Positions 1 through 9,965 of a DNA stretch of 64,000 nt are shown piece by piece. Made by a program: the position numbers and the translations under genes. Source of the stretch: Arthrinium phaeospermum (lineage: Eukaryota; Ascomycota; Sordariomycetes; Amphisphaeriales; Apiosporaceae); assembly GCA_006503535.1 (NCBI GenBank), contig QYRS01000003.1:1798001-1862000 (forward strand). Direction: 5' to 3'. Positions within the stretch are counted from its first letter, which is position 1. The number at the start of each line of letters is the position of its first letter. Under the pieces are notes generated by a model. The model was not told where the DNA came from, ran no database searches, and worked only from the letters and a program-made list of their open reading frames with translations.

Positions 1-745
1 TCAACCATTTGTAGATGGCCTTGGTTGGATGCGTCATGAAGACGCGCCCTCTGAAGTTGGTCTTCGCTAGCACATAGGGAAGAGAGGCGGCGTGATCGAT
101 GTGGAAACTTTGAGTAGATCAGCATATGCAGCATCCCATATGGGGCCTATGGTATAGCAGGATATGTGGAAGAGCATAGCGAGACATCACGGCGGTCAGG
201 ACGACGGGATAGAGTGGGCAACATGAAAAAGGAATAACTTTATTGCTAGCTGGATACATTCGCAGAATCCGAGTCCTGATCATCCAAGGATGCGACTAGA
301 AACTGGCGGGATCTTCTTCCAATGGAGTTTGCTAGGTCTAGGAAGCCTCCTTGCCCTACGAAACCCGCCGTGATGCCTTCGAGGTATGCTCTACGTATTA
401 CAAGTGGACAGGGAATGGGGGATCAAGGGCGCTTACTGGCTGATAAGGAGAACATCTACTGTACTCAGATCGAAGTCGTCGAAGAATGGCAGCGCAGCCA
501 GGCCATCATAGGCAGGATGCTGGCCAGCATCAAGCTGTTGGATGCGACATTAGCATGTGAGCGCAGCGTAGGCAGCAATAAGGTAGCCGTACCATGACAG
601 TTTTGCCTTTGTATTGAATAATGTGACAGGAGCGGCCGACTTCGTTGCCACCTCCGAGAGCGAGGAACATGAGCTCGTCGGATGGATCGACCGGTTCCTC
701 GACCACCGCGGCAGCCATGCCCGCCGCCTTTCGTTTGGCAGCCAT
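1..745 (-). CDS. ysh1: Ysh1/CPSF-73-like mRNA 3'-end endonuclease (N-terminal part, runs off left edge)
   Basis: This is the 5' end of the metallo-beta-lactamase/beta-CASP nuclease of the cleavage and polyadenylation factor, which cuts pre-mRNA before poly(A) addition in the nucleus. Exons read on the minus strand are 745-593, 534-437 and 107-1. Exon 1 carries the family signature [11 protein letters not shown] followed by YKGKTVM. Exon 2 begins [19 protein letters not shown]. The exon 2/3 junction completes [14 protein letters not shown], which contains the zinc-binding HxHxDH motif, and exon 3 continues through [18 protein letters not shown]. Intron 1 is 58 nt (535-592) and intron 2 is 329 nt (108-436), the longest confident intron in this window. 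The rest of the catalytic domain and the C terminus lie outside the window. The gene is divergent from taf4. The assignment is firm from the motif order. Confidence 0.93.
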
Positions 746-1729
746 GGTGCAGGAATTGATGGGAGGTGCGAATTGACGTCGGGATCGATCACCTATTGAT
801 TGTTCTGGGGTTAGGAGATTGGTGTCGGAAGCCAGCTCTCTCTGCTGGCACGCTTGAGGTTGTCAGGTTAGCTGTGATCGCGCATTGCCACAATCCAAAG
901 CTCTTGGGGTGGTTTGGTGGTCTTTGAGAGGTCGTCGGTCGGGATGGGGCAGGCTGGATCAAATGGCATGCATGGGGCTTGTCGCGTTCGCGCGCGCTCG
1001 ACAGGGACTTTAGGTAGAGCTCTTATTAGAGGCAGATCGAGCTTGGACCCACATTGCCGAATCGTCGGATTTTTCCAAGTGCCGGTGGACTCGTAGGCGG
1101 CCGATTGTGGCAGGGCTGTGTGGCTAGGAGCTGATTAATAATCCTCAATTGATCTCTTTGACGCTTTGACGCTTTGGTACTTACTACTGAGAGCAACCAG
1201 CCACAATCAATTGCATCTCCTGGTCGTGCAAGGCAGCGAAATAAAGTGGAACCAGGAAGCTGTGACTTTGAGTTTGGTGACTTGGGGACCTTCCCGCGAA
1301 TATTCCTCCTCACCTCAAACTGTTGCCAACCTACCGATTCCTGCGACCAACCAACATTACCACGAGCGCCGGCTGTCGCGTCGAAATCGCATCCGGATAT
1401 ATACCTGCTTCCAGTTGCACCCGATTTTCAAGAGGCCAGCTCGACGGTGCGCAATCGTCGGATGGGGGTGTTTACGGGATCTCTGTGGTGACAGGCTTCG
1501 CCTGCGCATCTGCTTCCCGCGTGTGATGAAGAGCTCTGGCGGCAGTAGACGGTGCCCAAGGTGCTTTTTGAGGTGGGTTTTCTGATCCGGTCTTCAACCA
1601 CTGGAACCGCGAACCTTCCGTCCTGACGGACTTACCAACAACCTTTCGAAATCCACGACTATTTAATCGTTTACAACACCATCACGTACTCGCACATCTT
1701 CTGGTCAAGACGCATAATTTCCAGCCATC
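746..1729. promoter_or_regulatory. Divergent intergenic region ysh1/taf4
   Basis: This 984-nt stretch separates two oppositely transcribed genes for general mRNA machinery and must hold both promoters. The open frames in it overlap one another in different phases and show no family motif. The last 100 nt before taf4 are C/A/T-rich, as is usual for fungal 5' leaders. I see no clear TATA box. Confidence 0.5.
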
Positions 1730-3888
1730 ATGTCGCAACCACAACCAACCGCGCCTGCCCCAAGGGCTTTTCCCCCACAGCAGCAGCCGCAGCATCATTC
1801 TCCGTCTCCAACAATACCTAATCAGCAGGTCGCGTATCCCAATTTACAGAAGCCGCCTCCTTCGCGAATGTCGCCCACTACCGCCTCGCATTTTTCTCAA
1901 AGCTTTCCAGGTGCGAGCCCTGGAGCTGGAGTAGCTACTCCAGGTACATCAACTCCGAATGGTCTACCGTCACCATCTCTTCCTGCGCATAACTCGCCCC
2001 ATTACAATGCGCAGACAAACTACAACCAGCACGCCCAGACAAACGGCCGTTCGACACCTACTCTAGGCCACGCCCCTCATCCACCACCGATGCACCAGGC
2101 GCCTCATCATCAAGGTCAGCCAGCAGTCCAGGCCGCGAATCGACCTGTGGGCCTTGCCGCCAGTCACCCAGCGCACGCCACGCCGAACAATACTCATCCC
2201 ATAAACACGTCAGTATCTCAAGGTACTGTGGGAACGCCGACGGCCGCGATGTCACCTCCCTCGCAACAGCCGGGTACACCAGGTGCGATGCAGAACCCTC
2301 AGAATGCTTATACCAACGCGACCTTCGCGACTGCCACCACCCCCATGGGCCCTCCTCCAGCAACACCGTACACCAACGATGCAGCGCGACAGGCGCCCGC
2401 CGTCAAGCAGGCGCCCGCCAAGGCATTTGCGTACGATATGGACGATACGCTTGCGGGAACAGGTATCAATCTGGACGAGGAAGAGCAGTACATGAACGAC
2501 TTCGAGTCGCGGGCTGGGTTTGGTGCTTTTGCACCTGGTGGAAGAGGAACTTTCTACGGTGCCGGACCTGCGAACCAACCAGTAGAGCCATCACAATCGC
2601 GGACACAAGAGGAACTCGTAGCAGAAACTGCAGATCGCGAATGGAATGCGGCGGCTCATCGCTTGGCCCTGTCGCGACTGCACGAATGGAAGGAAGAGGG
2701 TTTCGTCGCTCCGGCGATGCTTCACCATCGGCTGGAGACGATTGCCAAAGCAAACAACCTCGAGCTCAACATGGATCCGAAGCCGACAAAGGAACACATG
2801 CCTCTGGGTCGCTTCACTCAGCCTGCTAACCTACCTAAGCCCAGCGTGACGGTGAAAGTGGATCAAACTCCCAACGGCACCTTGGTGCGGACAGTAGGGT
2901 CCATGATTCCCAAAGAAGCATATTTGATCGACCAGATTGCGCTGCTTTCCCTTGCAACCAAGGAACGTATGGGCGAGCTTCTTACCGATGCCCACAAAAT
3001 CGCTTGCTCGCGGCAGCAAACTGCCCACGGCGCGGTCCCACCCGAGTGGGCCGATGCGGCTCTCTCGCCTGCCCTGGCCCAGACGAAAAGTGCAGTCAGC
3101 CCAAGCACTAAGGCGCAGAAAAGTAAGGAATATCTCAAGATGTGTGTTGCATTCCCACTAATGGCATTGTAGGACCTGCGGACGAAATGAGCAATGGCCT
3201 GCCCACCCCCGTGTCGGAAGCTTCTCCAATCAACCCATTGGTTGATGCAATCGTTGGTTCTGGCAAGATTGTCCGTAATGCGGAGGAAGCACGTCTAAGG
3301 AAGCGACAGAAACGCATGGATTCCGCTACAGACAAAGAGAAGAAGGAAGACGGAACTACGTCAAGATCGGGATCGGTGGCGCCCGGCACGCCCGGCTCCG
3401 TTGCACCCGAGGCAGGCGACTCGAAGCCGCTCACAAAGAAGGAGAGCAAGAAGGTCGCCTCGAAGCTTGCGGAAGCAACCAGCAGCACAGTGAACTCGAC
3501 CCTCAGTCAATTCATGGGAGGCAAGAAGAAGAAATATTCTTGGATGACGGGGGGCGCGGCAAGCGGTGCAAGCACCCCCAGAGCGGGCGGGATGTCGGGG
3601 GCACCGGCAGGCGGTAGTCGAGGTACGGCTAAGGGTCCTCTGACACAAGGGAGCGCACACCATCTCGGTCAGTTCCGAGAGAGTTCGGCGAAAGGCAAAA
3701 ATATCCAGCTTCGAGATTGGGTGCACGTGCTAGAGCAACAAAGGACCGAGCAGAAGGCGCTGCAGGAGGCATACAACAGGATGGACCGTTCAGATGCCGG
3801 CGATAAGGCAGTGATTCCCGCCCCTGCTCCGGCCCCTGCCTCTTCCGCCTCCACCCCAGCGCCCCAAAAACCAGAGCAGACTACCTAA
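1730..3888 (+). CDS. taf4: TFIID subunit 4 (Taf4)
   Basis: Taf4 is a histone-fold subunit of the TFIID general transcription factor. The model joins 1730-3122 and 3173-3888, giving 702 aa. The 50-nt intron has donor GTAAGG and a CTAAT branch close to acceptor TAG; splicing there changes frame and links KAQK to RPADEMSNG. The first ~230 residues are Pro/Gln/Ser-rich and probably disordered. The conserved part starts near FYGAGPANQ (about residue 280) and includes a helical TAF4 region with TGS/VGSMIPKEAYLIDQIALLS. The second exon carries a basic, coiled segment (EARLRKRQKR), GTPGSVAPEAGD and the fungal Taf4 C-terminal block KKKKYSWMTGG. A donor closer to the first-exon stop (3142) was rejected because it breaks frame. 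Divergent from ysh1. Confidence 0.9.
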
Positions 3889-5232
3889 TCTTTTGAGGGT
3901 AGGGGCGAAAGGGGGGAGACGGCCTTATTAAGTTGCCATGTATTATGTCACATTATTCTGCTACACATCGAGCCAGGCGTTATATTCAGGAGGGGCATCA
4001 GGGCAGGCGTTGATTTATGATGATTGATGCCGCACGCTTACTTGGACAAATTAGTGGCTGGAAAGATGATAGCGAAAGGAGCAGCATAGCAGAGCAGCCC
4101 CTCGTCTCGTGCCAGGTTTTTAGACAGACCTAGAAGGCATCATCAGGGCAGCGCAATCAGAATAAAAACACAGTAATCTCCAGTTGGCTTCTTCCCCGGT
4201 GCCTTGGTGTTGTCAGGCACAGGAGTCGCCGTAGCATGTTACTCACGATATCCTCGTGTGATGACGGCTTATACTGCGCCCATTTTCCACTTGGTGATGG
4301 CAGATGGCAGACTCTGAGGCAGTTTTCCCCTGAACCAGCTCACGAGCAGTGCAGTTACTAAACGCGTAGTGGAAGGTTAGTTAGTCAGAGAGCACCATGC
4401 GGCAATGCAGCGATGTTCCATATCCCATCGACTAGGCATAATTGTCAAGATGTTCCTAGTCTTGCAATTGTTAAAGCTATCCCTTCGCGCGAATTTAAAG
4501 GTTGCTGCGGCGGCGAAATGGGGAGGCTCAGCCTCGATACCATATGCCTGACTGCCCCACTTTGCTGGTAGCGGATGTTGGGAAATGTACGGAGTAGCTG
4601 AGCCGTATACATGTCACTGGTTGGGGTCGGGGCTGAGCATCGGCTGTGATTGATTCATGTAGCCACAAGGAAGGCTGTATTTTCAGGCCTGACCTCTAAG
4701 GTTTGCCTGAAGCTGCCAGTGTTTCTGCCTTGCCACTGCCACTCACTGTAAGGAAGATATCGCTATCGTCTTTAGAATGTTGATGTTGAATATAAAGTGA
4801 CATTAAGTTGCTTCCATTTCGCTACAGGGACTAGACGACCCAAGCTGCAAATCACCCTCGAGGTACCATACACCTCGTCTTTCGTTGACTACATTCCAGT
4901 CAAACGTCAACTGGCAGTTTGCAAACAGCAAAGCCTCAAAAGGTGCCAAACCTTGTCTGCAAGCCAACAAACAAACGTACTCTTATCTGCTCTACCTTGT
5001 CTCCAAACTTCAGCGTCTTTGTGTTCCAGCTACATAGCCACCGTCATTCCACACCACGTGGGGGACCAACGCCCTTTCCGTACTCGAGCATATAATTGGT
5101 CTTTCGCCGCGGTCCAACTACGTTGCGACAGGTACACGCGTCAAACTTGGATATTGCCTCTTCGTATCTGGTATTTGGACGAGGGCCTACCTATCGCAGT
5201 CATCTGAACTGAATACACACACCATATCCGAA
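3889..5232. other. Intergenic: taf4 3' flank and promoter of the VWA gene
   Basis: No gene is supported in these 1344 nt. The stretch includes one TACGGAGTA element (about 4588-4596), a motif that recurs in the window. A TATA-like catataatt lies near 5087, roughly 145 nt before the next start codon. The 136-codon frame at 4797-5207 has no recognisable motif and probably belongs to the 5' leader of the following gene. Confidence 0.5.
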
Positions 5233-6276
5233 ATGGATTCGTCAATATCCAGCAAACGCAGCAGCCGCTTCTCGCTGTCACGGCTCAACCCGTTCTCAAG
5301 TAAAGAATCCGTCTCGACGCAGAGCTCCAAGGGGTCGGGTTTCTCCCTCGGTCGTAGTCTGAGCAGGAAATCTACCAACCAGCCGCAGCAGCTGTCACAA
5401 CCAACACAACAACCTGTTACGACGACACCGTCCGGAGCAGACCCTCCGCCGGCATACACGGAGACGAATGTCATATCCTCAGGTGCTTCTACCCGCAATC
5501 AAACCACTTCTAGAACAGGTGCTTACCCGGCTCCATCAGCTGCGAATATTTCTACCAAAGATGACGAGTTTGCCTTCCTGTCGTCCTTTGACACCGTCTT
5601 CCTCATCGACGATTCGGGGTCCATGGGCGGGAGCTCGTGGGGCGAGGTGCGGCGCGTGTTGAAAGAAATAGTCCCTACCTGCGTGGAGCATGACTCGGAC
5701 GGCATCGACGTCTACTTCCTGAACCACAAGTCCGGCGAGCTGCTCGACAAGGCCAGCGGCAAGGCCGGGTCCGGTTATCGTGGTATCACCAGCGCGAACC
5801 GCGTCACAGAGCTCTTCCGAGATGTCTCGCCTAATGGAGGCACGCCGACTGGTTCGAGGCTGGGGCAAATTATTGATTCTTACATGCGCCGCTATCGTAA
5901 GGTGGTCGACGAGACTGAAGATATCTATGCTATGAAGCCCATCAATGTCATTGTCATCACCGACGGCGCGTCGGGTGACGACGTCGAAAGTCCCATCGTC
6001 AGGGTGGCGAAGGAACTCGACGAGCTGCGTGCCCCCGTATACCAGGTTGGAATTCAGTTCTTCCAGGTCGGCGGGTATGTGGAGGCGGCCAAGGCCCTCA
6101 AGGCACTGGATGACGATCTCCCCAACAGGGGCGTCCGCGACATTGTCGACACCTGCTATTTCCAGGCAGGCAGCAGGGGAACTCTCACATCTCAGAAGCT
6201 TCTGAAGGTGGTGCTGGGCGCGGTAGACAAGCGGATCGATAAGAGCGATACGAGAACTGCCGAACGGAGAGTTTGA
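5233..6276 (+). CDS. von Willebrand factor A-domain protein
   Basis: A single-exon gene of 347 aa. Residues 1-115 are Ser/Arg/Gln-rich, with alternating SLSR repeats and a PPPAY segment near residue 71 that is a PPxY (PY) motif of the kind bound by WW domains of Rsp5/Nedd4 ubiquitin ligases. A VWA fold follows. FLIDDSGSM (about 123-131) gives the metal-binding DxSxS of a MIDAS site, GGTPTGS supplies the downstream MIDAS threonine loop, and INVIVITDGAS is the second aspartate strand. No signal peptide or membrane segment is visible, so it is probably cytosolic. Intracellular fungal VWA proteins of this size are common but mostly uncharacterised, so no specific role is claimed. It is convergent with the gene at 6748. 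Confidence 0.88.
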   Translation: MDSSISSKRSSRFSLSRLNPFSSKESVSTQSSKGSGFSLGRSLSRKSTNQPQQLSQPTQQPVTTTPSGADPPPAYTETNVISSGASTRNQTTSRTGAYPAPSAANISTKDDEFAFLSSFDTVFLIDDSGSMGGSSWGEVRRVLKEIVPTCVEHDSDGIDVYFLNHKSGELLDKASGKAGSGYRGITSANRVTELFRDVSPNGGTPTGSRLGQIIDSYMRRYRKVVDETEDIYAMKPINVIVITDGASGDDVESPIVRVAKELDELRAPVYQVGIQFFQVGGYVEAAKALKALDDDLPNRGVRDIVDTCYFQAGSRGTLTSQKLLKVVLGAVDKRIDKSDTRTAERRV

Positions 6277-6747
6277 CGTGTGGACAGGGACGGGGGTAGA
6301 GATGCTTGATAAACGGCATCATTTCTATGCCATGATTCTAGAATTAGACTTCTTTTTCGTTGTACAAATTTCCTTGATAGACTGGAACGCACTCCAGGCG
6401 GCTGCAAAGCAAGTTCAATATCAATTTCTAGTGTTTAATGGCACAACCGGCCTCGTTCGCCTATCAGGGGTGATTGCAAAAATCGGGACGGGGATGAGGA
6501 CGGGGATGAGTGTTGTGTACGGTCTTCGCGGTTTACCCGGATAATGTAAACATTAATGAATGTATTCATTTATTTGGTGAAAGCTACTCCCGCAAGGTAA
6601 TTCTTGCCATAGCTTTGAGCAACCCTCTTGTGATATCATAGCCAAAACCACCAAATACGAGTCCTCCAACGCCTCATGATGAACGCCAACAAATAACATG
6701 GTCAAGACGGGGAGTCCCGACACAGCCTGCACACTCTTGTATACAAC
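6277..6747. other. Convergent 3' flanks
   Basis: 471 nt between two convergent genes, holding both 3' UTRs. No coding signal is seen. The A/T-rich part around 6540-6590 (tgtaaacattaatgaatgta) is a plausible polyadenylation region for the upstream gene. Confidence 0.4.
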
Positions 6748-7680
6748 CTAACGTCCTATTCCATTGATCCTTCGCCGGACTACATCTAAAAACGACTTCT
6801 GTCCTTGCTTGCTAGACATTGGCTGAGATAGTGTTAGCAGTGGTCTCGTTTTGTCACCAGATGGATGCAATAAAGAAAGGGGCATCCCCGCTCCCTGACT
6901 TACCTCCAAACCAGGACTGATCACCTCATCGCCCTCGGCACTATAGATGGTCACCACCTCCTCCGTCGTCGCCTTGGACGGCGCGAGCAGCGATCGCGGG
7001 CGGGCGAGGTTGGCGTGGTGCTGGTGGTACTCGTTATTGCCGCCGACCAGCACGACGGGGCCGCCGGCACCATCCTCGGTCGTCGTGGCCGTGATGCCCA
7101 GCCGCGCGTGCAGCACGTCGTCGCGGACGTCGCGCTCGACATACAGCTTGCGCCGGCTACCCGGCACGTACCGCCACAGCGGCAGGCACTCGACCCACTC
7201 CTGGGCCAGGACCGGGTCGCTGAAGACGAAGTAGAAGCCGCCGACCCGGCTGGCGCCGGCGCCGGGCCCCGCCAGGCAGGCGACGACCTCGGTCACGCGC
7301 CCGGGCAGGCGCAGGCTGACGTACCGGCCTTGGGCTTTGCTGGCCAGGCGCTCGGTGTGGTGGATCGTCTTGGTGCGGACGAGCTTGGCGTACTGCTCCG
7401 CTTGCTGCGGGCTGCGGAAGCCGATGCTGACCCGGCGGCCGCCGTTGCCGTTGTTGGCGCCGCCGGTGCTTTCGAAGACGACCTTGACGCTCAGGAGGGG
7501 TGGTTTTGGTTGTTCATGGTGTTGTTGTTGTTGATATTGCTGCGGCTGTTGTTGTGGTTGTTGGAACTGCTGCTGCTGCGCTTGCTGTTGTTGGTAGTAC
7601 GGATGGAGATACTGTTGTTGTTGGTACTGATGTGACTCTGAGGGCGGCGATAAGTAGTAGCTTGGAGCGTAGCTGCTCAT
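6748..7680 (-). CDS. Gln-rich orphan protein with an optional in-frame intron
   Basis: I do not recognise the family. The frame is open for 310 codons, but the minus strand carries GTAAGT after residue 259 and a textbook CTGCTAACACTATCTCAG acceptor region 81 nt later (6823-6903). The likely mRNA joins 7680-6904 and 6822-6748, giving 283 aa ending SFLDVVRRRINGIGR. The intron has no stop and is a multiple of three, so retention adds 27 residues. The first ~60 residues are Gln/Tyr/His-rich. A compact middle part (about 65-190) begins LLSVKVVFEST and contains VSIGFRSPQQAEQYAKLVRTK and FYFVFSDPVLAQEW, which look like alternating strands and helices. There are no membrane segments. The central coding part (about 6960-7460) is strikingly GC-rich compared with its flanks. 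Confidence 0.72.
   Translation of the reverse strand: MSSYAPSYYLSPPSESHQYQQQQYLHPYYQQQQAQQQQFQQPQQQPQQYQQQQHHEQPKPPLLSVKVVFESTGGANNGNGGRRVSIGFRSPQQAEQYAKLVRTKTIHHTERLASKAQGRYVSLRLPGRVTEVVACLAGPGAGASRVGGFYFVFSDPVLAQEWVECLPLWRYVPGSRRKLYVERDVRDDVLHARLGITATTTEDGAGGPVVLVGGNNEYHQHHANLARPRSLLAPSKATTEEVVTIYSAEGDEVISPGLEVSQGAGMPLSLLHPSGDKTRPLLTLSQPMSSKQGQKSFLDVVRRRINGIGR
7499..7640 (-). repeat. CAA/CAG-rich polyglutamine tract
   Basis: Interrupted CAA/CAG triplets (ttg/ctg on the plus strand) encode the Gln/His/Tyr-rich N terminus of the orphan gene. The mixed codons suggest an old, partly stabilised repeat. The opposite strand shows a long Leu/Val-rich open frame purely as a by-product. Confidence 0.7.
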
Positions 7681-9965
7681 CTCATCTCAGTACTATGGCT
7701 ACAGTTGGGGCGGATAATGGGATACGGAATGGCGAAATCCGTTTTCCTTCGTGGTTGAAAGTTCCATGGACGGACACACTGGGGGACACCAGAATGAGAA
7801 TGATAAGGACGACGACGACGACAACGGACGGGGCTTGGGGTCGAAGAACATCTACTAAAAAAAAGTCCTACTACGTCGTACTTGGTGGGGGAGAGAGAGG
7901 AGGGGGAATCCGGGAACAGATAAAGTCTTTTCTCTTCCTCCCTCTCTCTATTTTTGCTTCTACTTGCACTACTTTGTAAGCTAAGACAGCCAGGCAGCCA
8001 GGCAAGCAATCGCAGCGTGCCATCTCGATCAACCATTGCAATTCATTCGTTGGCATATCCTACGTTAAGCACTACATAATGTATGCATGTCGGGCCAATA
8101 AATATGGCCCCCCTCCGGAGCGAGGCAGGCAAGGGCTGGTTGATCTGGTAGGGGGGCCTGGTCGCATCGGACTGCCCCGATATGGCCATGGATGGTGCTT
8201 GGGGGGACTGCCAATCCTGGATGCCACCCAAACGGTGCCCAATCAGCCACTGACGTTGGTTGGTGATAGTCTGACATGGATGGTTGGCGGTGTTATTTTG
8301 CTCGTGGCACTGCTGTCTTGGTTTGGCGTCTCGATCAATCCATTCAATCAAGACTGCATCAAAAGCAAGGAAGCAAGCAAACTGCCGCGCTTGCAATAAA
8401 ACGGCGGCAAACGAATAGAGGTCAGAAAAACAGTGTTGTAACACGCGCCGCGAGATATTAGGTCAGCAGCACCGCAAGAAGACTTTTTTCACCTTCACTT
8501 TTTTTCTATATAGCGTAACGTAGTGAGAATTTTCGGTGAACCATCTCTTTTGTCTGTACACCAAAGTAAGCAGAGGGCGCAGGAAAACCACACCACCATC
8601 CATCGCACAAATCATTGGGCTTCCTCTAGCAACTCGTGATGACGAAGCACAAGAAGCGTGGGTGATACAGAGCTGTAAGCATGAATGCAGGTATTAGTCA
8701 AATAGGTAACCCGAACGCGGCAAACAGGAAGGGCGCATAGAAGGGCTGAAGTGGCTAGCTTTGCTAGGGAGCAAACCACCAACTCTTCCCCCCTACTTAA
8801 CAACATCACATCACATCACATATAGTCATTTTCTGAAAACGTTATCGGATCCCATGAATAATCATCTATTGACCATTGCCCTAGTATCCATTGCTCTCTC
8901 CCTCTCAATCTCTCATATGCTCGAAGTAAGGCGAGAGAAAAGTAGAAGAGAAGGCTGCAAACTACTCCCTAGCCAGCCTGAACGGAACACCTCAAGCACT
9001 GAAGAAGACCACAAAGAAACACAAGGCGAAAACCCTTCCCCATGAGAGGAGGAGCAAAAGCCAGGCTTCAGAGCAGCGTACTCAGTGTCATGTTCCAGCA
9101 CAGGACCATCGTGTGCCTAGTTTCGTCGACCAGCAGCAGAAGAGCAGCCAAGGGAAAAGAAATCAACGCTTGAGGCTGTAAAGTGCCAGTCATCAGCTCA
9201 CTAAAAAGAGACCGACTCCTATAAAAGCCTTTCCCATGTTCTCGCTTGGTCAACGCCCGAATACCAAAAGCCTCCGCAAGACTTGCCATCGTCTCAAATG
9301 GAGAACTGGCCATTCGCGTCGAGGGAGAGATCGAATATCTGCCATGTCAGACAGCTCCCCATATACCATGTCTTTTCTTTTTTGTCGTTTTCGTTCTTTT
9401 TTTTTGGTTGTTTTTTTGTGAGAGGGGCAGGCAGTCACATCTATAGCCTTTTGAGCCGTAGCATCCATCTTCTTCACCCGAGTGCGAAGACACTGGAAAC
9501 GTTAAAAGGTCCAAGGGCTTCAGAGAAAGATTGAAGCCCCCGAAACAGACTGGAACGAGTCATTGTGAGGGTTTCGAGATAGAAGACAGACAAAGTCGGT
9601 ATCAATTGCTCTTCAACCCTGTAAATCGCCCCTTCCATATCTTCTTTCCGAAAAACATTCTCGTCCTTTATGTTTCACGTCACAACAGCATATATAGCGT
9701 GTTGAGCTACCATGCCAGATCTCAATGTATTGCGCATTGGGGCGACCGTGCCTCCCTCTCCCGTATCATCCTTTGTCAAGAGCCTGGATGAGTTGGGGAA
9801 AGAAGCCTTCGCATGAGATAACGCCCCTAGAGAAAAAGGAAAAACCAGAAAACCATGTGTAATACTCCAACAGTAAGATAGACGTGCTTCTCATCTCTGC
9901 ACGCAATTTCCCAATCCAAGGGAACTTGGTTGGATCGGGGAAAGTTGACAAGGAGATGTGCCTGA
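7681..9965. other. Gene-poor intergenic region (2.3 kb)
   Basis: No gene is supported. The stretch holds the promoter of the Gln-rich orphan, a run of GA-rich sequence near 7890-7915, a CATCA repeat at 8801-8820, and a long T-rich tract at about 9367-9418. A 63-codon frame starting at ATG 8854 would encode one hydrophobic helix followed by a charged tail, but nothing else supports it. The last 200 nt are the 3' flank of the coiled-coil gene. Confidence 0.5.

Noticed and set aside
3142..3172. A 31-nt intron in taf4 starting at GTGTGT.
   Set aside because: It leaves exon 2 out of frame; the GTAAGG donor at 3123 gives a 50-nt intron in phase.
7015..7635. Plus-strand frame of 206 codons.
   Set aside because: It is the antisense of the Gln-rich orphan; its Leu/Val-rich tail is the complement of CAG/CAA codons.
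8854..9045. 63-codon frame with one hydrophobic helix.
   Set aside because: A short frame in AT-rich low-complexity DNA with no other support; too weak to call.
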